Assembly: GCA_003427395.1 (NCBI GenBank) | Contig: BFEA01000313.1 | Location: 579,830 to 627,796, forward strand | Source: Chara braunii | Taxonomy: Eukaryota; Streptophyta; Charophyceae; Charales; Characeae | Direction: 5' to 3' | Length of the DNA: 47,967 bases | Shown here: positions 1 to 9,992 of the stretch, piece by piece | Numbering within the stretch: position 1 is the stretch's first letter | Layout of the letters: each line of letters starts with the position of its first letter | The notes under the pieces: generated by a model | The model's input: only the letters and a program-made list of their open reading frames with translations | The model's database searches: none | Told to the model about the DNA's origin: nothing | Translations under genes and position numbers: made by a program

Positions 1-13
1 CCCCCCCCCCCCC
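1..13. repeat. Poly-C run at window start
   Basis: A run of 13 C opens the window. Together with the G-rich end near 47919-47967 it looks like an assembly terminus at a hard-to-sequence homopolymer. Poly-G calls from two-colour sequencing are an alternative cause. No function is inferred. Confidence 0.8.
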
Positions 14-619
14 TATAAAATTAACGTGCACCATGAATTAAAATTAGGCCGAATTTGGGAAGCTCTGAGAGACTGCAAAATACCCCTAACATCAATTTTT
101 TTTCTTTTTCTTTTGTTGTTTTTTTGACCTGCCTAGGTGACCCTCGCGGAAGGGTCTCGGGCGTACTGGCCAGGTCGCCCTGAAGGGCAATTGGGCTCGT
201 GAGGGTCTGGTAGCCCAGGTTGCTAATCAATTCAGAACGTTGTTACAACTTTCATTAAAAGTAAAAAAAATAAAAGTTGACTATAGTCCGAGATACATAT
301 GGACAACAATAGAGCACGCCAACTATTTCAATTTGTTGGCACTAAGTGCCCTTGTTGCATACTAGAGCAAATAAACACAAGTGCAAAACCAAGAACTGAT
401 CAATTATAAAAGATGATTACGATGTAGTGGAAGACTAAAATCATAAATTTACTCACAAATGACTAGACTGCATACATACACATACAGACATCAATCAGTG
501 GGTTATGGTCTAGTGCTCATACATAGAAAGTGCGCCAGCCTGTGCAACCATACACAGATGAAGTGGGGGAGAAGAGACGAAGTGAAGGAGGGAGATGAAG
601 TCAACAGCCATGGTCACTG
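14..619. other. No gene recognised; low-information sequence
   Basis: Only short open frames without recognisable motifs are present, plus a T-rich run near 96-125. Nothing here could be assigned to a gene, RNA or transposon family. Confidence 0.5.
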
Positions 620-765
620 ATATGGAATAAAAAAAATGTTATCGATATAGAATCTCAAATGTCACCGAACGAAATTCAAAATGTCGATGACATAGAGCCC
701 CAATGTCGACGATACAGAATCTCAAGTGTCAATGATACTTAATCTACATGTCGTTGAATATCAAT
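620..765. repeat. Degenerate 23-bp tandem array
   Basis: About six diverged units of roughly 22-23 bp, consensus near GATAYAGAATCTCAAATGTC. Unit starts fall near 644, 667, 688, 711 and 734. The units differ at many positions, so the array is old. Confidence 0.55.
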
Positions 766-861
766 CCGAAAGTAACCTCTAGAGTCTCTGTTTGGTAACT
801 GGTCCAATGTTGATGTCACTGACATCTACCACTGATTTCTGCCCCTGATCGTTACCAGAGA

Positions 862-925
862 ATATAGAGGAGTTGAAGAAGGTGAAGAAGAAGAAGAAAA
901 AGAAAAAGCAAAAAAAAATGAAAAA

Positions 926-957
<32 letters not shown>

Positions 958-965
958 GGAATAAC
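862..965. repeat. GAA/GAAA purine-rich microsatellite
   Basis: A polypurine tract of GAA, GAAA and GAG triplets. The serine/phenylalanine-rich open frame on the minus strand is a by-product of the repeat and is not called as a gene. Confidence 0.85.
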
Positions 966-1127
966 CGAAAGGGGCAAAGGATGAGATGGAGATAGAAGGT
1001 TGGAGTGAGGAAGATTGACTCTCTCGATCCCTCCTGACTGAGACCCAGATGTGTAAGGTGTCGGTTTGGAGTTCCTGGAGACTGCTAGCCTGAAGCTGGA
1101 GTTGTGACGTCAACAAGTCATCGACTT

Positions 1128-1150
1128 TCTCTCTCTCTCTCTCTCTCTCC
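1128..1150. repeat. CT microsatellite
   Basis: About eleven uninterrupted CT dinucleotides. Confidence 0.9.
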
Positions 1151-2000
1151 TCAGTGCTGCATGACACCTAACTTAATGTTGGGTGTAGCAGCACTGCGCT
1201 GAAGCAAAACTGGCACACCACAAAGTCTCAATGTGTCCTCTGGTACTACCTGGTAAATAGTGTTGGCTTGGCCTGTTCAACCTAGGTCCAGTACGAGCAC
1301 TCAGATGTGGACCGTCGGATCGTCGATCCGATATGCAGTCCAACATTGGGCCGCCAGAGGAAGTGCCGTATGAAAGTGAGGTCCTGAAAAGCGACCGTAG
1401 TGATGTCCTCCCTGCAACATAGCCTTATCAGAGTTACCTTTGTAACTTCACACTCGATATATAGAAGTCTTATTAAGCCACATGGTGAGTAGGCACATTT
1501 GATGACCTCACACTGCAACATGGCCATATAAGAGTTACCACATGGTCGGACGCTGAACTCCTCCAAGAAAGGGCCAGAAGAGAATCCCGAGGAACAATAC
1601 GATCATTATTTATGCCATCACCGTTGATCACCCTCAGCTGCATCATGGGCAATTGGTCTTCTACCGCTTTCGTATGGCTTTGCTCTTGATTTCACTTGCG
1701 TCAAACAAGACGCTGCAAAGAGGATCCTTCATACTTACAAACATATCAATAATTTCTTCATTTTGTAGCATTCGAGACAGAAACGAAAGAAGATATACCT
1801 GCCAAATGAGCAAACACAAAAAAATGACAAAAAAAATATCAGGGTGAACATTATGTTATGATGCCTATAAATGTTACCATCCATTTGTCCGTCTCTTATT
1901 TCTTTTTAATATGGCCTAGTGAGCCAAGGATCAGATAATAAATTTATGAGAGCAAAATTTGTATAACATTCGCTGTTTATTGCAAAAAGTGGACCACGAG
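1151..2000. other. Non-coding stretch with a short direct duplication
   Basis: No gene is recognised. A diverged direct duplication of about 26-28 bp (CTGCAACAT...GAGTTACC) sits at 1412-1438 and 1513-1539, about 101 bp apart. The open frames here have no recognisable motif. Confidence 0.4.
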
Positions 2001-2325
2001 GCGGGGAGAGAACGACTTGCATTGAGGTGGAGACAGATGAGAGCAGGGTGGAAAGAGTCCACACAACATTCACACCCCCACGCGATCACACAGACAATCT
2101 GACATGCAGTCAGACAACAGGAAGAAACCAATGAACTAATCACATACAAACTTAGGACCACAGAAACAACAAGCATTCTCAACACACACACATCGGACCC
2201 AGCAGGAAGAGAACGACTTGCATAGGGGCGGATGGAGATGAGAGGATGGTGAAAGAGGCCACACGACATTCACACGAGCCCACACAGTCACACACACACA
2301 CAGTCCAACATGTACTCAGACAACA
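2001..2325. repeat. Two-copy direct repeat of about 120 bp
   Basis: Copies at about 2001-2118 and 2202-2324 share the AGAACGACTTGCAT start, a GATGAGAG segment, a CCACACRACATTCACAC segment and a CAGACAAC end, with scattered substitutions. Copy 2 contains a CA dinucleotide run. The intervening sequence is unrelated. Confidence 0.7.
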
Positions 2326-2649
2326 TGCAGACACCAACAAACACAGTCACAGATCCCAACAGAAAGACTGTCTTTTTTTTTTTTGTCTCCGATGGTTTTC
2401 CAATTCATGTGTTATTCTTCGAACATATCAATGACAATACACTATTTCAACCCCATTGAAAATATTGTACTCAATTAATTTATGCATTTCCAAGGAAATG
2501 AGAGTGAAATCGAAATACAGAAATGAAAGTGCATTCACAATGGCAACACGAAATGCTTTAGCAAAGAAAAAGTCATTCAGATAAATGACAATATAGGTTA
2601 TATCATTATATGTAAGACAGTCCGTTTTGCACAATTTCTGCTCTTTAAA

Positions 2650-4110
2650 AGTAGAGTAAAATCCCGAAATCCCGAAGTGCAATTTCGGTGACGAAATCCC
2701 GAACTGCAAGTGCGAATTCGGTAATGAAATTTCGAACGCCGTGCGGATATGACTTCCAAAAACGACCTAGTAAAATCCCGAAATCCCGAGGTGCGATTTC
2801 GGTGACGAAATCCCTAACGCCATGCGGATAAGACTCACGAAAAATGACTAAGTAAAATCCTGAAACCCCGAAGTGCGATTTCGGTGACGAAATCCCGAAT
2901 GCTTTGCGGTTAAGACTCACGAAAAACGCCTAAGTAAAATCTCGAAATCACGAAGTGCGATTTCGGTAAGGAAATCCTGAATGCCGTACGGATAAAACTT
3001 CGAAAAACGACTAAGCGAAATCCCGAAATCCGGAAGTGTTATTTCGGTAACGAAATCCCAAACAACGTGCCGATAAGACTCACGAAAAACAACTAAGTAA
3101 AATCTTGAAATCCCAAAGTGCGATTTTGGTGACGAAATCCCGAATGTCGTGCGGATAAGACTCGAAAACGACTAAGTAAGATCCCGAAATCCCGAAGTGC
3201 GATTTCGGTAACCAAATCCCGAATATCGTGCGGATGTCTTCGAAAAATCGACTAAGTAAAATCCCGAAATCCCGAAGTGCAATTTCGATGACGAAATTCC
3301 GAACGCTTGTGCGGATATGACTTCGAAAACCGACTAAGTAAAATCCCGAAATCCCGAAGTGCAATTTCGGTAACGAAATCCCGAACGCCGTGCGGATATG
3401 ACTTTCAAGAACGACATGGTAAAATCCCGAAATCCCGAAGCGCGATTTCGGTGACGAAATCCCGAACGCCATACGGATAAGACTCACGAAAAATGACTAA
3501 GTAAAATCTCGAAACCCCGAAGTGTGATTTCGGTGACGAAATCTCGAATGTCGTGCGGATATGTCTTCGAAAAAAGGACTAAGTAAAATCCCGAAATCCT
3601 GAAGTGGGATTTCGGTGTCGAAATCCCGAACGCATGTGCGGATATGACTTCGAAAACCGACTAAGTGAAATCCCAAAATCCCGAAGTGCGATTTCGGTAA
3701 CGAAATCCCGAACGCCATGAGGATAAGACTTCCAAAAACGACCTAGTAAAATCTCTAAATCCCGAAGTGCGATTTCGGTGACGAAATCCTGAACGCCATG
3801 CAGATAAGATTCAGGAAAAATGACTAAGTAAAATCCCGAAACCCCGAAGTGCGATTTCGGTGACGAAATCCCGAATGCCGTGCGGATAAGACTCACAAAA
3901 AACGCCTAAGTAAAATCCCGAAATCCCGAAGTGCGATTTCGGTGACGAAATCCCGAACGCATGTGCGGATATAACTTTGAAAACCGACTAAGTAAAATCC
4001 TGAAATTTCGAAGTGCGATTTCGGTAATGAAATCCCGAATACATGTAACGAAATTCCAAACGACATGTGGAGAAAATGACTAAATAAAATCTCGAAGTCC
4101 TGATGCACGA
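2650..4110. repeat. 82-bp satellite array with an internal palindrome
   Basis: About 17 head-to-tail monomers; the conserved AAGTGC mark recurs every 79-82 bp (for example 2876, 2958, 3039, 3121, 3200, 3280, 3362). Each monomer carries several CCCGAAAT words, and most carry the palindrome GATTTCG-GTGA-CGAAATC. The first interval is longer (114 bp) because of an internal partial duplication. Long minus-strand frames (FGIS, SPKSHFG and similar words) arise because the monomer lacks stops on that strand. As 82 is not a multiple of three, the frame rotates through the array and a real protein is unlikely. Confidence 0.92.
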
Positions 4111-4300
4111 GCCGATATCACTTCAAATATCGGTAACTTATGGCTTCAATAAAAACTCTATAGACTTACTTGCTATCCTGAAATCGCATTTCAGGTTTTA
4201 AAAACACGATTTCAGTAACACAAAGGACAAATTCAGGTTTCAAAACCACGAATTCACTATTTTTTCGTTACCAAGCTTCGCTATCCCTTTCGGCGAAATT
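4111..4300. repeat. Degenerate continuation of the satellite
   Basis: AT-rich sequence with repeated TTTCAGGTTT and ACGATTTCAG or ACGAATTCAC words, related in style to the adjacent 82-bp monomers but without a clear period. Confidence 0.35.
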
Positions 4301-4381
4301 TTGGGGTCCCATTGACCACGAGTGGAGGGAAAGAGTCTATAAGTCTCCTACCCGTGGTTCGCGGCTTCGATCGATGGAAAG

Positions 4382-4530
4382 AGCAAATCAAAGAGTGGCA
4401 GTGCATGTTGCTACGTTTCAACGAAAGATTCATCCAGGGTTGGTCATCCTATCGATGGACTGTGTGTGAGTGTGTGTGTGTGCATGCGAATGTGTATACG
4501 ATGGTGTGTGTGTGTATGTGCGTAAGGAAA
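4382..4530. repeat. Dispersed TCATCCTATCGATGGA repeat, copy 1, with TG microsatellite
   Basis: A block of about 80 bp (GAGCAAATC, CACGTTTCA-like and TCATCCTATCGATGGA words) runs into a TG/CA microsatellite at 4461-4525. The same block recurs 400 bp downstream and, in decayed form, near 24.93-25.17 kb. Confidence 0.6.
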
Positions 4531-4601
4531 GAAGGATACTTACCTGGTCGCCACTGCCATTGTCACTACCGTCGGGCGACCGGCCCAAGCGCAATGTATA
4601 A

Positions 4602-4635
4602 ATAAAAAAAAAAAAAATAAAAAAAAAAAAAAAAT
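4602..4635. repeat. Poly-A tract
   Basis: A-rich homopolymer with one T interruption. Confidence 0.85.
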
Positions 4636-4780
4636 GATGACTACTTACATGCATCATCTTCGCGTTATCAATGCCATTTTTGTTATTTACTTATTAATGA
4701 CTATTATAGCAAGAGTCATGTCACGTACGTGAGAAAAACAATAAGGCATGAGGTACGCAGGTTCCGTAGATAGGTAGAGT

Positions 4781-4895
4781 GAGCAAATCGAAAGGAGGCA
4801 GTGTATAGTTCCACGTTTCAGCGGGAGATTCATTCCGTTTTGCTCATCCTATCGATGGAATGAGTGTGTGTGTGTGTGAGAGAGAGAAAGAGAGA
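4781..4895. repeat. Dispersed TCATCCTATCGATGGA repeat, copy 2, with TG/GA microsatellite
   Basis: The second copy of the block at 4382, again followed directly by a TG run and then GA. The same block-plus-microsatellite arrangement in both copies points to one segmental duplication. Confidence 0.6.
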
Positions 4896-5828
4896 CGCGT
4901 ATATATTTCTGCGCTTTGGCCTCCCGTTGCCACGATCGGGACACATGAAAACAGCCACCGAACATGCATGACACAGAGAGAGAGAGAGAATTCTTCTTCT
5001 TCCTCTTCTTAGTTCACCATTTCCCTCTCACCCTCTCGTTACCTGACTTCGCTGCATCAGCAGACTATGAGTGTGTAAGAGAGAGCGTGGTGACTCGACA
5101 TTGGATTCAGACATTTTGAAGAAGGGCTATTTGAGACTTGTAATGAGACTTGGTGTTGACGACAGTCTACAGGTTTCGACACTTCAAAAAACTTACGGGG
5201 AAATCCGTAAGAACAGCAATTCTGTTATCTCTGGATAACAGGTCGGTAGAACTCCGACTCAACTTCCACCATGGCTTGACACTCACACCTAAGACAAGAC
5301 CTAAGAAGGGAACAGATAAATCTTCCCTCTGTATCTATGCCTAAATTGTCCAAATCACACTCAGGAGTCTTCAAAAATATGTGGGGCTGGGGTAAATGGA
5401 GTCAGGGTTAGGAAGGAATGTTATTTTCAAGGGCTTGGGGCGTGAAAGACATGCTATGAATGGATTAAAGGTTGACGTTTGTATCACATTCTGTGTCTGC
5501 ATCTGTATGCGTGTATGTGATTTTCTTGCATTTGCACAGGTGTTGGACATTTGTGCTGTCTTCTGAGTTTGGGATCGTCTGAGAAATTCGGGCAAAGGGA
5601 CACGACAATTGTGAAAGTGAGGTCCACCGCTCAGTCAGCTCCCCTGATTTACATACATATATATATATATATATACTTGTGAATGGGATCGTAGTTGGTC
5701 GGTACCTCGGAAGTCATTTGTCTGGGACTTCTTTTGAGAAGAATGGGGGATGACTAAAGGGGCTTGACTCTGGCATTCTTCATAAGGACAACAAAGGAAA
5801 CATAAAGTCATTGTCATAGTTAACTAAG
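4896..5828. other. No gene recognised; AT and GA microsatellites
   Basis: Contains a GA run (4973-4990), a TTC/TCC-rich stretch (about 4991-5012) and an AT run (5651-5675). Open frames are short and featureless. Confidence 0.4.
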
Positions 5829-5829
5829 C

Positions 5830-6205
5830 GTGGAAGACTGCCCGAGAAAGTCGACTTGATTAGATAGTCGGTCCTGAGAGTTAGCACCTCGGGACTCGAC
5901 ATACGGGTCAGTCTTAAGGCGTTTTACCTCGCGTATGCCTATGCTACGGCGATCGAGAAAACGCCCTCGACTGACCTACCTCTGCAACTGCGTGTAAAAG
6001 CCTTCGCACGTAGGTCAGTAGTTCGGCAGGGATACGCCCACCTAAGGGATGGTGACAACACCCGCAGGTAGAGGTAATGTTGTACCTCGCGGGATCCCTA
6101 ACCTGTCGTAGGGAGTCGCGAGATGTATAGCACGCGCGCACGGTCGGAGTTGGTATTTTGTGAAGTAACCAAGAAACTCCTGCGTGACACGACCGTGAGG
6201 TCCAA
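5830..6205 (+). repeat. Structured dispersed repeat, copy 1
   Basis: One of four same-strand copies. Predicted stems: P1 CTGACCTAC (5971-5979) with GTAGGTCAG (6010-6018), nine perfect pairs around a 30-nt loop; linker TAGTTCG; P2 GCAGGG (6026-6031) facing ACCCGC (6060-6065), imperfect here; inner P3 CACC (6039-6042) with GGTG (6051-6054); P4 GAGGTA (6071-6076) with TACCTC (6083-6088); P5 TCCCTA (6095-6100) with TAGGGA (6109-6114). An alternative outer stem, CTCGCG (6086-6091) with CGCGAG (6117-6122), competes with P4. Homology with the other copies reaches the CTGCGTGACA word near 6182 and ends before the RT remnant starts near 6258. Confidence 0.75.
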
Positions 6206-6257
6206 CACCAAAAACTTTACTTTACGTCTGGGTGTGGGACCGCCGCGCGCGACAACG

Positions 6258-7280
6258 GCTAGCGGGCCAAAGAGTATCCTAGCAGTACCGGAAGTAACCA
6301 TACTAGGATTTCGCTATGGCGCATACGGTAGGAAGCCAGATCCGGCAAAAACTGACAAGATATCCCAGTGGCCAACACCTCTGCGCACGACAACGGAGGT
6401 AAGAGCATTCTTAGGCGTGGTCGGCTTCTGGAGGATCTTCATAAAAAAAATTGTCAAGATTGCTGAGCCTATCCGGGTCATGATTAGAGAAGAAGGGACC
6501 ATGGACTGGACGAAGGAGCGAGAAGGAGCCGTCCAAACACTCAAGGACATTCTGACGTCTGAGCAAGTCGCTTTGTCCGCACCCTATTTTAATGACGAAG
6601 TGGGACGACGATTCATCCTAGAAATGGATGGAGGACCCTTGGTCGTAGAAGGCGTGCTGATTCAAAAGGATGAGGAAGGAAAAGACAGGCCAATTAGGTT
6701 CGAAAGTAGAACCCTGAACTCAGCAGAGCGGCGGTACTCACAGTTCAAGAAGGAGGTCCTAGCCATCTTGCATTGCCTCAAGACCTTTCAGGCCTATCTA
6801 TTTGGGAGGCGGTTCATCCTTAGGATCGATCCGACGAATATTGCAGGGGCCTTAAGGAATAACAGGCCTATAGATCCGACGGTGGGGAGATGGGTAGGTT
6901 TTATCCGGTAATCCGATTACAAAATCGAACGGATTGCTGGAATCAGCAACAAGGCTGATGGGCTGAGTCGGGTCTGCATCACCCCCGAAGGGGTGGAGGA
7001 TGCGGAGCCCATAGACGCGTTCCTTTAATACGAAGACGAAACTCTTGCGGTGGATAACGAAATAATGGGCGGAGAATGCGCGTCGGGAGAACTGTTGATC
7101 CGGACTTTGGAGAAGGGGGCACCTGACGTAGTAGCAAAACTTAGAGAAGGACCAGTCACCACTCGAGGTCGTAAAGAGGAGAAAGATTTGTGGGGAGCGA
7201 TAGTAGGATCGAAGGAGGAACTAATAGCAATGGCGGTTGAGGAAGGCCGGGAAGCCGTGATGAGCCTAGTGGAATCTTGA
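6258..7280 (+). pseudogene. pol: Ty3/gypsy pol pseudogene: RT C-terminus, RNase H and linker
   Basis: The remnant starts inside the reverse transcriptase, after the YVDD active site, which is missing. Ty3-type thumb words are clear: LGF...GRKPDPAKTDKI, then WPTPLRTTTEVRAFLGVVGF. RNase H follows, with the expected acidic residues in FILEMDGG, KKEVLAIL and RIDPTNI, and the family SxTLNxAERRYSQ block. In-frame nonsense codons are TAA 6909-6911, TAA 7026-7028 and TGA 7278-7280. The first replaces a codon in the conserved segment before DYKIERIAG, most simply CAA to TAA. Reverse transcription is this family's role, but this copy cannot make an intact enzyme. The 5' end lies within about 50 bp of the structured repeat, suggesting a junction or truncation. 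Confidence 0.9.
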
Positions 7281-7344
7281 GAAGGGAAAGAGTTGCAGTG
7301 GATGGCAAACCAGATGCAGGAAAGAAAGGACGAGAGGACCAGGA

Positions 7345-8682
7345 AGGGAGGGAGTATTTCAACGCCCGGATATATGAAGGGATTTTTCGGGAGATTGGGT
7401 TGTTATTGGTAGGAAACAAACAACCCATGGAAATCAGCGTTAGAGCAAGGGAGGAGGCCAAGAGGTACGTTCTAAAGGGTGGTCATCTGTTCAAGAGGGA
7501 GGAAGGTGTTATGCCTAGAAGAGTTGTGTGCGGGAGATCTAGGCAGTTAGACGTTATCCAGGCAATGCACGACGGTTTAGCAGGAGGGCATTGATCGTCC
7601 AAAGGAATTCTTGCAAAGATAACGTCTCTCTATTATTGGTCGGGCATGGCAAGCATGGTCGCCACGTACTGCCAAACCTGCCTGATCTGCCAGCAACTTA
7701 GCTCGGCACGTGTCTTCGAGCCACTTAGACCAACGCGGGTGCTAAGACCGGGACATCTGATTTACCTTGACCTTGAGGTCATGCCTGTATCAACAGATGG
7801 GTACAAATATATCCTGGATGCGCAAGACAACTTGAGAGGGGTTGTGGAGGCGGTCGCTCTCAAGAAAAAGACAGGGAGAAGTGTAGCGGACTGGATAGAA
7901 GACTTATACTAGAGGCATCCTTTCGTCAGGAGGTTTATAGTGGACAATAAGACAGAATTTGTGAACCAAGAAGTATTGGGAATGCTTAAGAGGCTCTGCG
8001 TACCGATCAAACTCATCGAGTCGTATCACCCGGAGGCCAACGCGCCTGTGGAGAGAGGGCACCGAACCTTAAAGAACACGATTGCGAAGTTCGCAGCGGA
8101 CCATCTGCGGAGTTGGCCTAGGTATCTTAAGCAGACTGTCTTCTAAGAGAACATGACACCTAAGAGGACAACGGGATGCATTCCAACAGAACTTTGGTAC
8201 GGAAGAAAGATCGACTTACCCGTGGAAGCCTTGATATCTACCTGGAACAGGTTAGATGATGATCCGCAAATGACCACGGAAAAGTTAATCGAGGCGAGAT
8301 GTCAACAAGTGTTTCAGAACGAGGAGGTCATGGGAGACATCGCCAACCGGGTACTGGACAGCAGAATGAGGGACAAAGCAAGATGAGACCAGGTTAAGAA
8401 TTCAGAAAGGAGTCACTTCATGTGGGGGAGACAGTATTGCTAAGGAACTCGACACTAGAAAGTATTTGGTCTGGACAGCTGGGGAGGAGGTTCAAAGGCC
8501 CTTACCGGGTTGCCAAGCAAGTAGGACTGAACACCTTCGAACTGGAAGATCTGGATGGAACTGGACTGAAAGGACCCTTCCCGGGGCAACGATGGGTCAG
8601 GTTTCTAAGTCGGGACCTAGTGGAACAATGGCTTAAGGAGGCCGAGGATAAGGAAACTGAGGGGCTACAAGCTAAGGACTGA
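7345..8682 (+). pseudogene. pol: Ty3/gypsy pol pseudogene: integrase
   Basis: This is the continuation of the pol remnant in a different frame; a frameshift falls at about 7335-7355. The integrase zinc-binding HHCC module is present (HDGLAGGH, then CQTC), split by TGA 7592-7594. The catalytic core follows, with Asp in YLDLEV, Asp in VDNKTEF and Glu in APVERGHR. The last two are separated by 35 residues, the D,D35E spacing of retroviral-type integrases. Further stops are TAG 7910-7912, TAA 8144-8146 and TGA 8384-8386. A second frameshift lies between about 8386 and 8422. The C-terminal part (MGETVLLRNST, GRRFKGPYRV) matches the usual integrase tail and ends at TGA 8680-8682. No chromodomain was seen. 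The copy is inactive. Confidence 0.9.
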
Positions 8683-9170
8683 CAACGGCCTTGTCCACAC
8701 TATGGGCTTGTTTCTGACTGCGTCCGTAGGATTGTTATTTTTGGGGGCTGGGGCAACGGTTTGGACTGACTGAGGTTGGAAGGCAGGATGACTTGGGATT
8801 TTGCGATAACGAGTTTTGTGTGACGATGAGAAAGATTGTCGGGAGCATTGTATCATAGTTAATGATGGGAAAATAATGGATCACCACAAACGGGGCATTT
8901 ATATAAAAGAGGGAAATGTATAATAATGGCATGATGCGAAGGATACTGGGAGCATTCTGGGGGAGGGGAACCGCCTACCGGACTGGGAAAATGGGTGTAT
9001 GAGTTTTTTTTTTTTTTGGTGTTGTCTTGTTATACAGGACCTAGACGAAAAACACAAGAAAGAGAAAAAAAATGGAATTCGGCAACGAGAACAACAGCGG
9101 GGCGATCAACAGGCCTGCTGGAGGGGAATAAGCGGGACCAAGTCGAGGAGGGAGGACGACAAAAAGGAAG
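8683..9170 (+). other. Spacer between pol and downstream ORF, with purine-rich tract
   Basis: No ORF is credited. A polypurine-like TGGGGGAGGGGAA lies at 8958-8970 and could have primed plus-strand synthesis, but no convincing TG-starting LTR follows. A T run is at 9005-9017. Confidence 0.4.
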
Positions 9171-9992
9171 TTGTACATAGGGCTCATATCCGGGCAAGTG
9201 GTAGGCAGGGGTGCAAGAAAGCGCGTATGTAAAGGACCCTCGCCCCTCCGGAAGGGAGAAGGTATATATATCTCCAATGGAAGTGAGAGCGGGGAGGAAA
9301 GAGCAAGTGTGGGAGAAGGGGGCAATGCGGATATGGGAGACAAGGCTCAGGCCCCTGACAAGGAAAGAGCCAAGAGGTGCGAACAACGTGAGTCTTGGCA
9401 TGGGGAAAGCGAGGGGAGATATGACATGAGCGACGAGCGTGAGGATGGGGAGAAGAGAAGGGAAAGTCCGCTTGAAGAACAGGGCGGCCACGACAGTTGT
9501 GAAGGGAGGTACCTGAGCGTTGAAGAGGGGTATGGGACAAGGACATAAATTCCCTATACCTACGACCCAAAGAACCTCACTGGCGGGTATAGCCCCATAT
9601 AGACGAAAGAAGAGGAGGATGAGGAAGAGGAAGTGCAGAAGGTCATAAAAATCAGTTGTGGGGATGAGAAGGATGAAATCTCGAGGCCTAGAGAAGAGAG
9701 GTGACCCCCGATACACCAGCCGCGCAAAGGAGCCTTCAGATGGGAGGATGAGTTTGGGCCGACGCCCAGCCATTGGTTTCAAGAATGGCTCAGTGTGATC
9801 AAACATGAGTGGATTGTCAAGACCCGGGAACTCGCGAAGGCAGGGGTGGTGGTCACACCATTGGATTTCTACAGCGAGATGAAGTTGTGAGAGATTGCAA
9901 GGAGGAGAAGAGAAATCATGGTCTCCGGCCTGGGGGTTAGAGAGCCAGCAGAGAGACAAGATGGACAAGGGGCCGAGCAAGTTGAGGCATAG
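9171..9992 (+). pseudogene. Unidentified acidic ORF 3' of pol, with four nonsense codons
   Basis: One frame runs 274 codons from ATG 9171 to TAG 9990-9992 with no frameshift, interrupted by TAA 9546-9548, TAG 9600-9602, TGA 9702-9704 and TGA 9888-9890. The N-terminal half is rich in Glu, Gly, Arg and Lys. Then come a PYTYDPKNLTGGY segment, a poly-Glu run, and a Trp-rich block (FRWEDEFGPTP, HWFQEWL, IKHEWIVKTREL) that looks like real folded protein. The tail is basic (ARRRRE). I cannot name the domain. Its place after pol suggests an extra retroelement ORF, or the gag-like ORF of a neighbouring element. A minus-strand open frame over 9030-10055 is judged a shadow of this purine-rich strand. 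Confidence 0.55.

Larger units (their letters stand above)
6258..9992 (+). mobile_element. Decayed Ty3/gypsy retrotransposon body (pol plus downstream ORF)
   Basis: The pol order RT, RNase H, integrase is that of Ty3/gypsy (Metaviridae) elements. No gag or protease lies upstream; the sequence runs directly into a structured repeat. A same-strand ORF of unknown function follows pol. The 3' limit is uncertain: purine-rich tracts at 8958-8970, 12436-12447 and 13796-13806 are all possible polypurine tracts. Matching flanking LTRs were not identified by eye. Confidence 0.65.

Noticed and set aside
3080-3487. Minus-strand repeat protein over the 82-bp satellite
   Set aside because: The period is not a multiple of three and the frame rotates; openness is due to a stop-poor monomer.
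5971-6122. Hammerhead ribozyme (retrozyme)
   Set aside because: The CUGAUGA and GAAA core elements are absent from the structured repeat.
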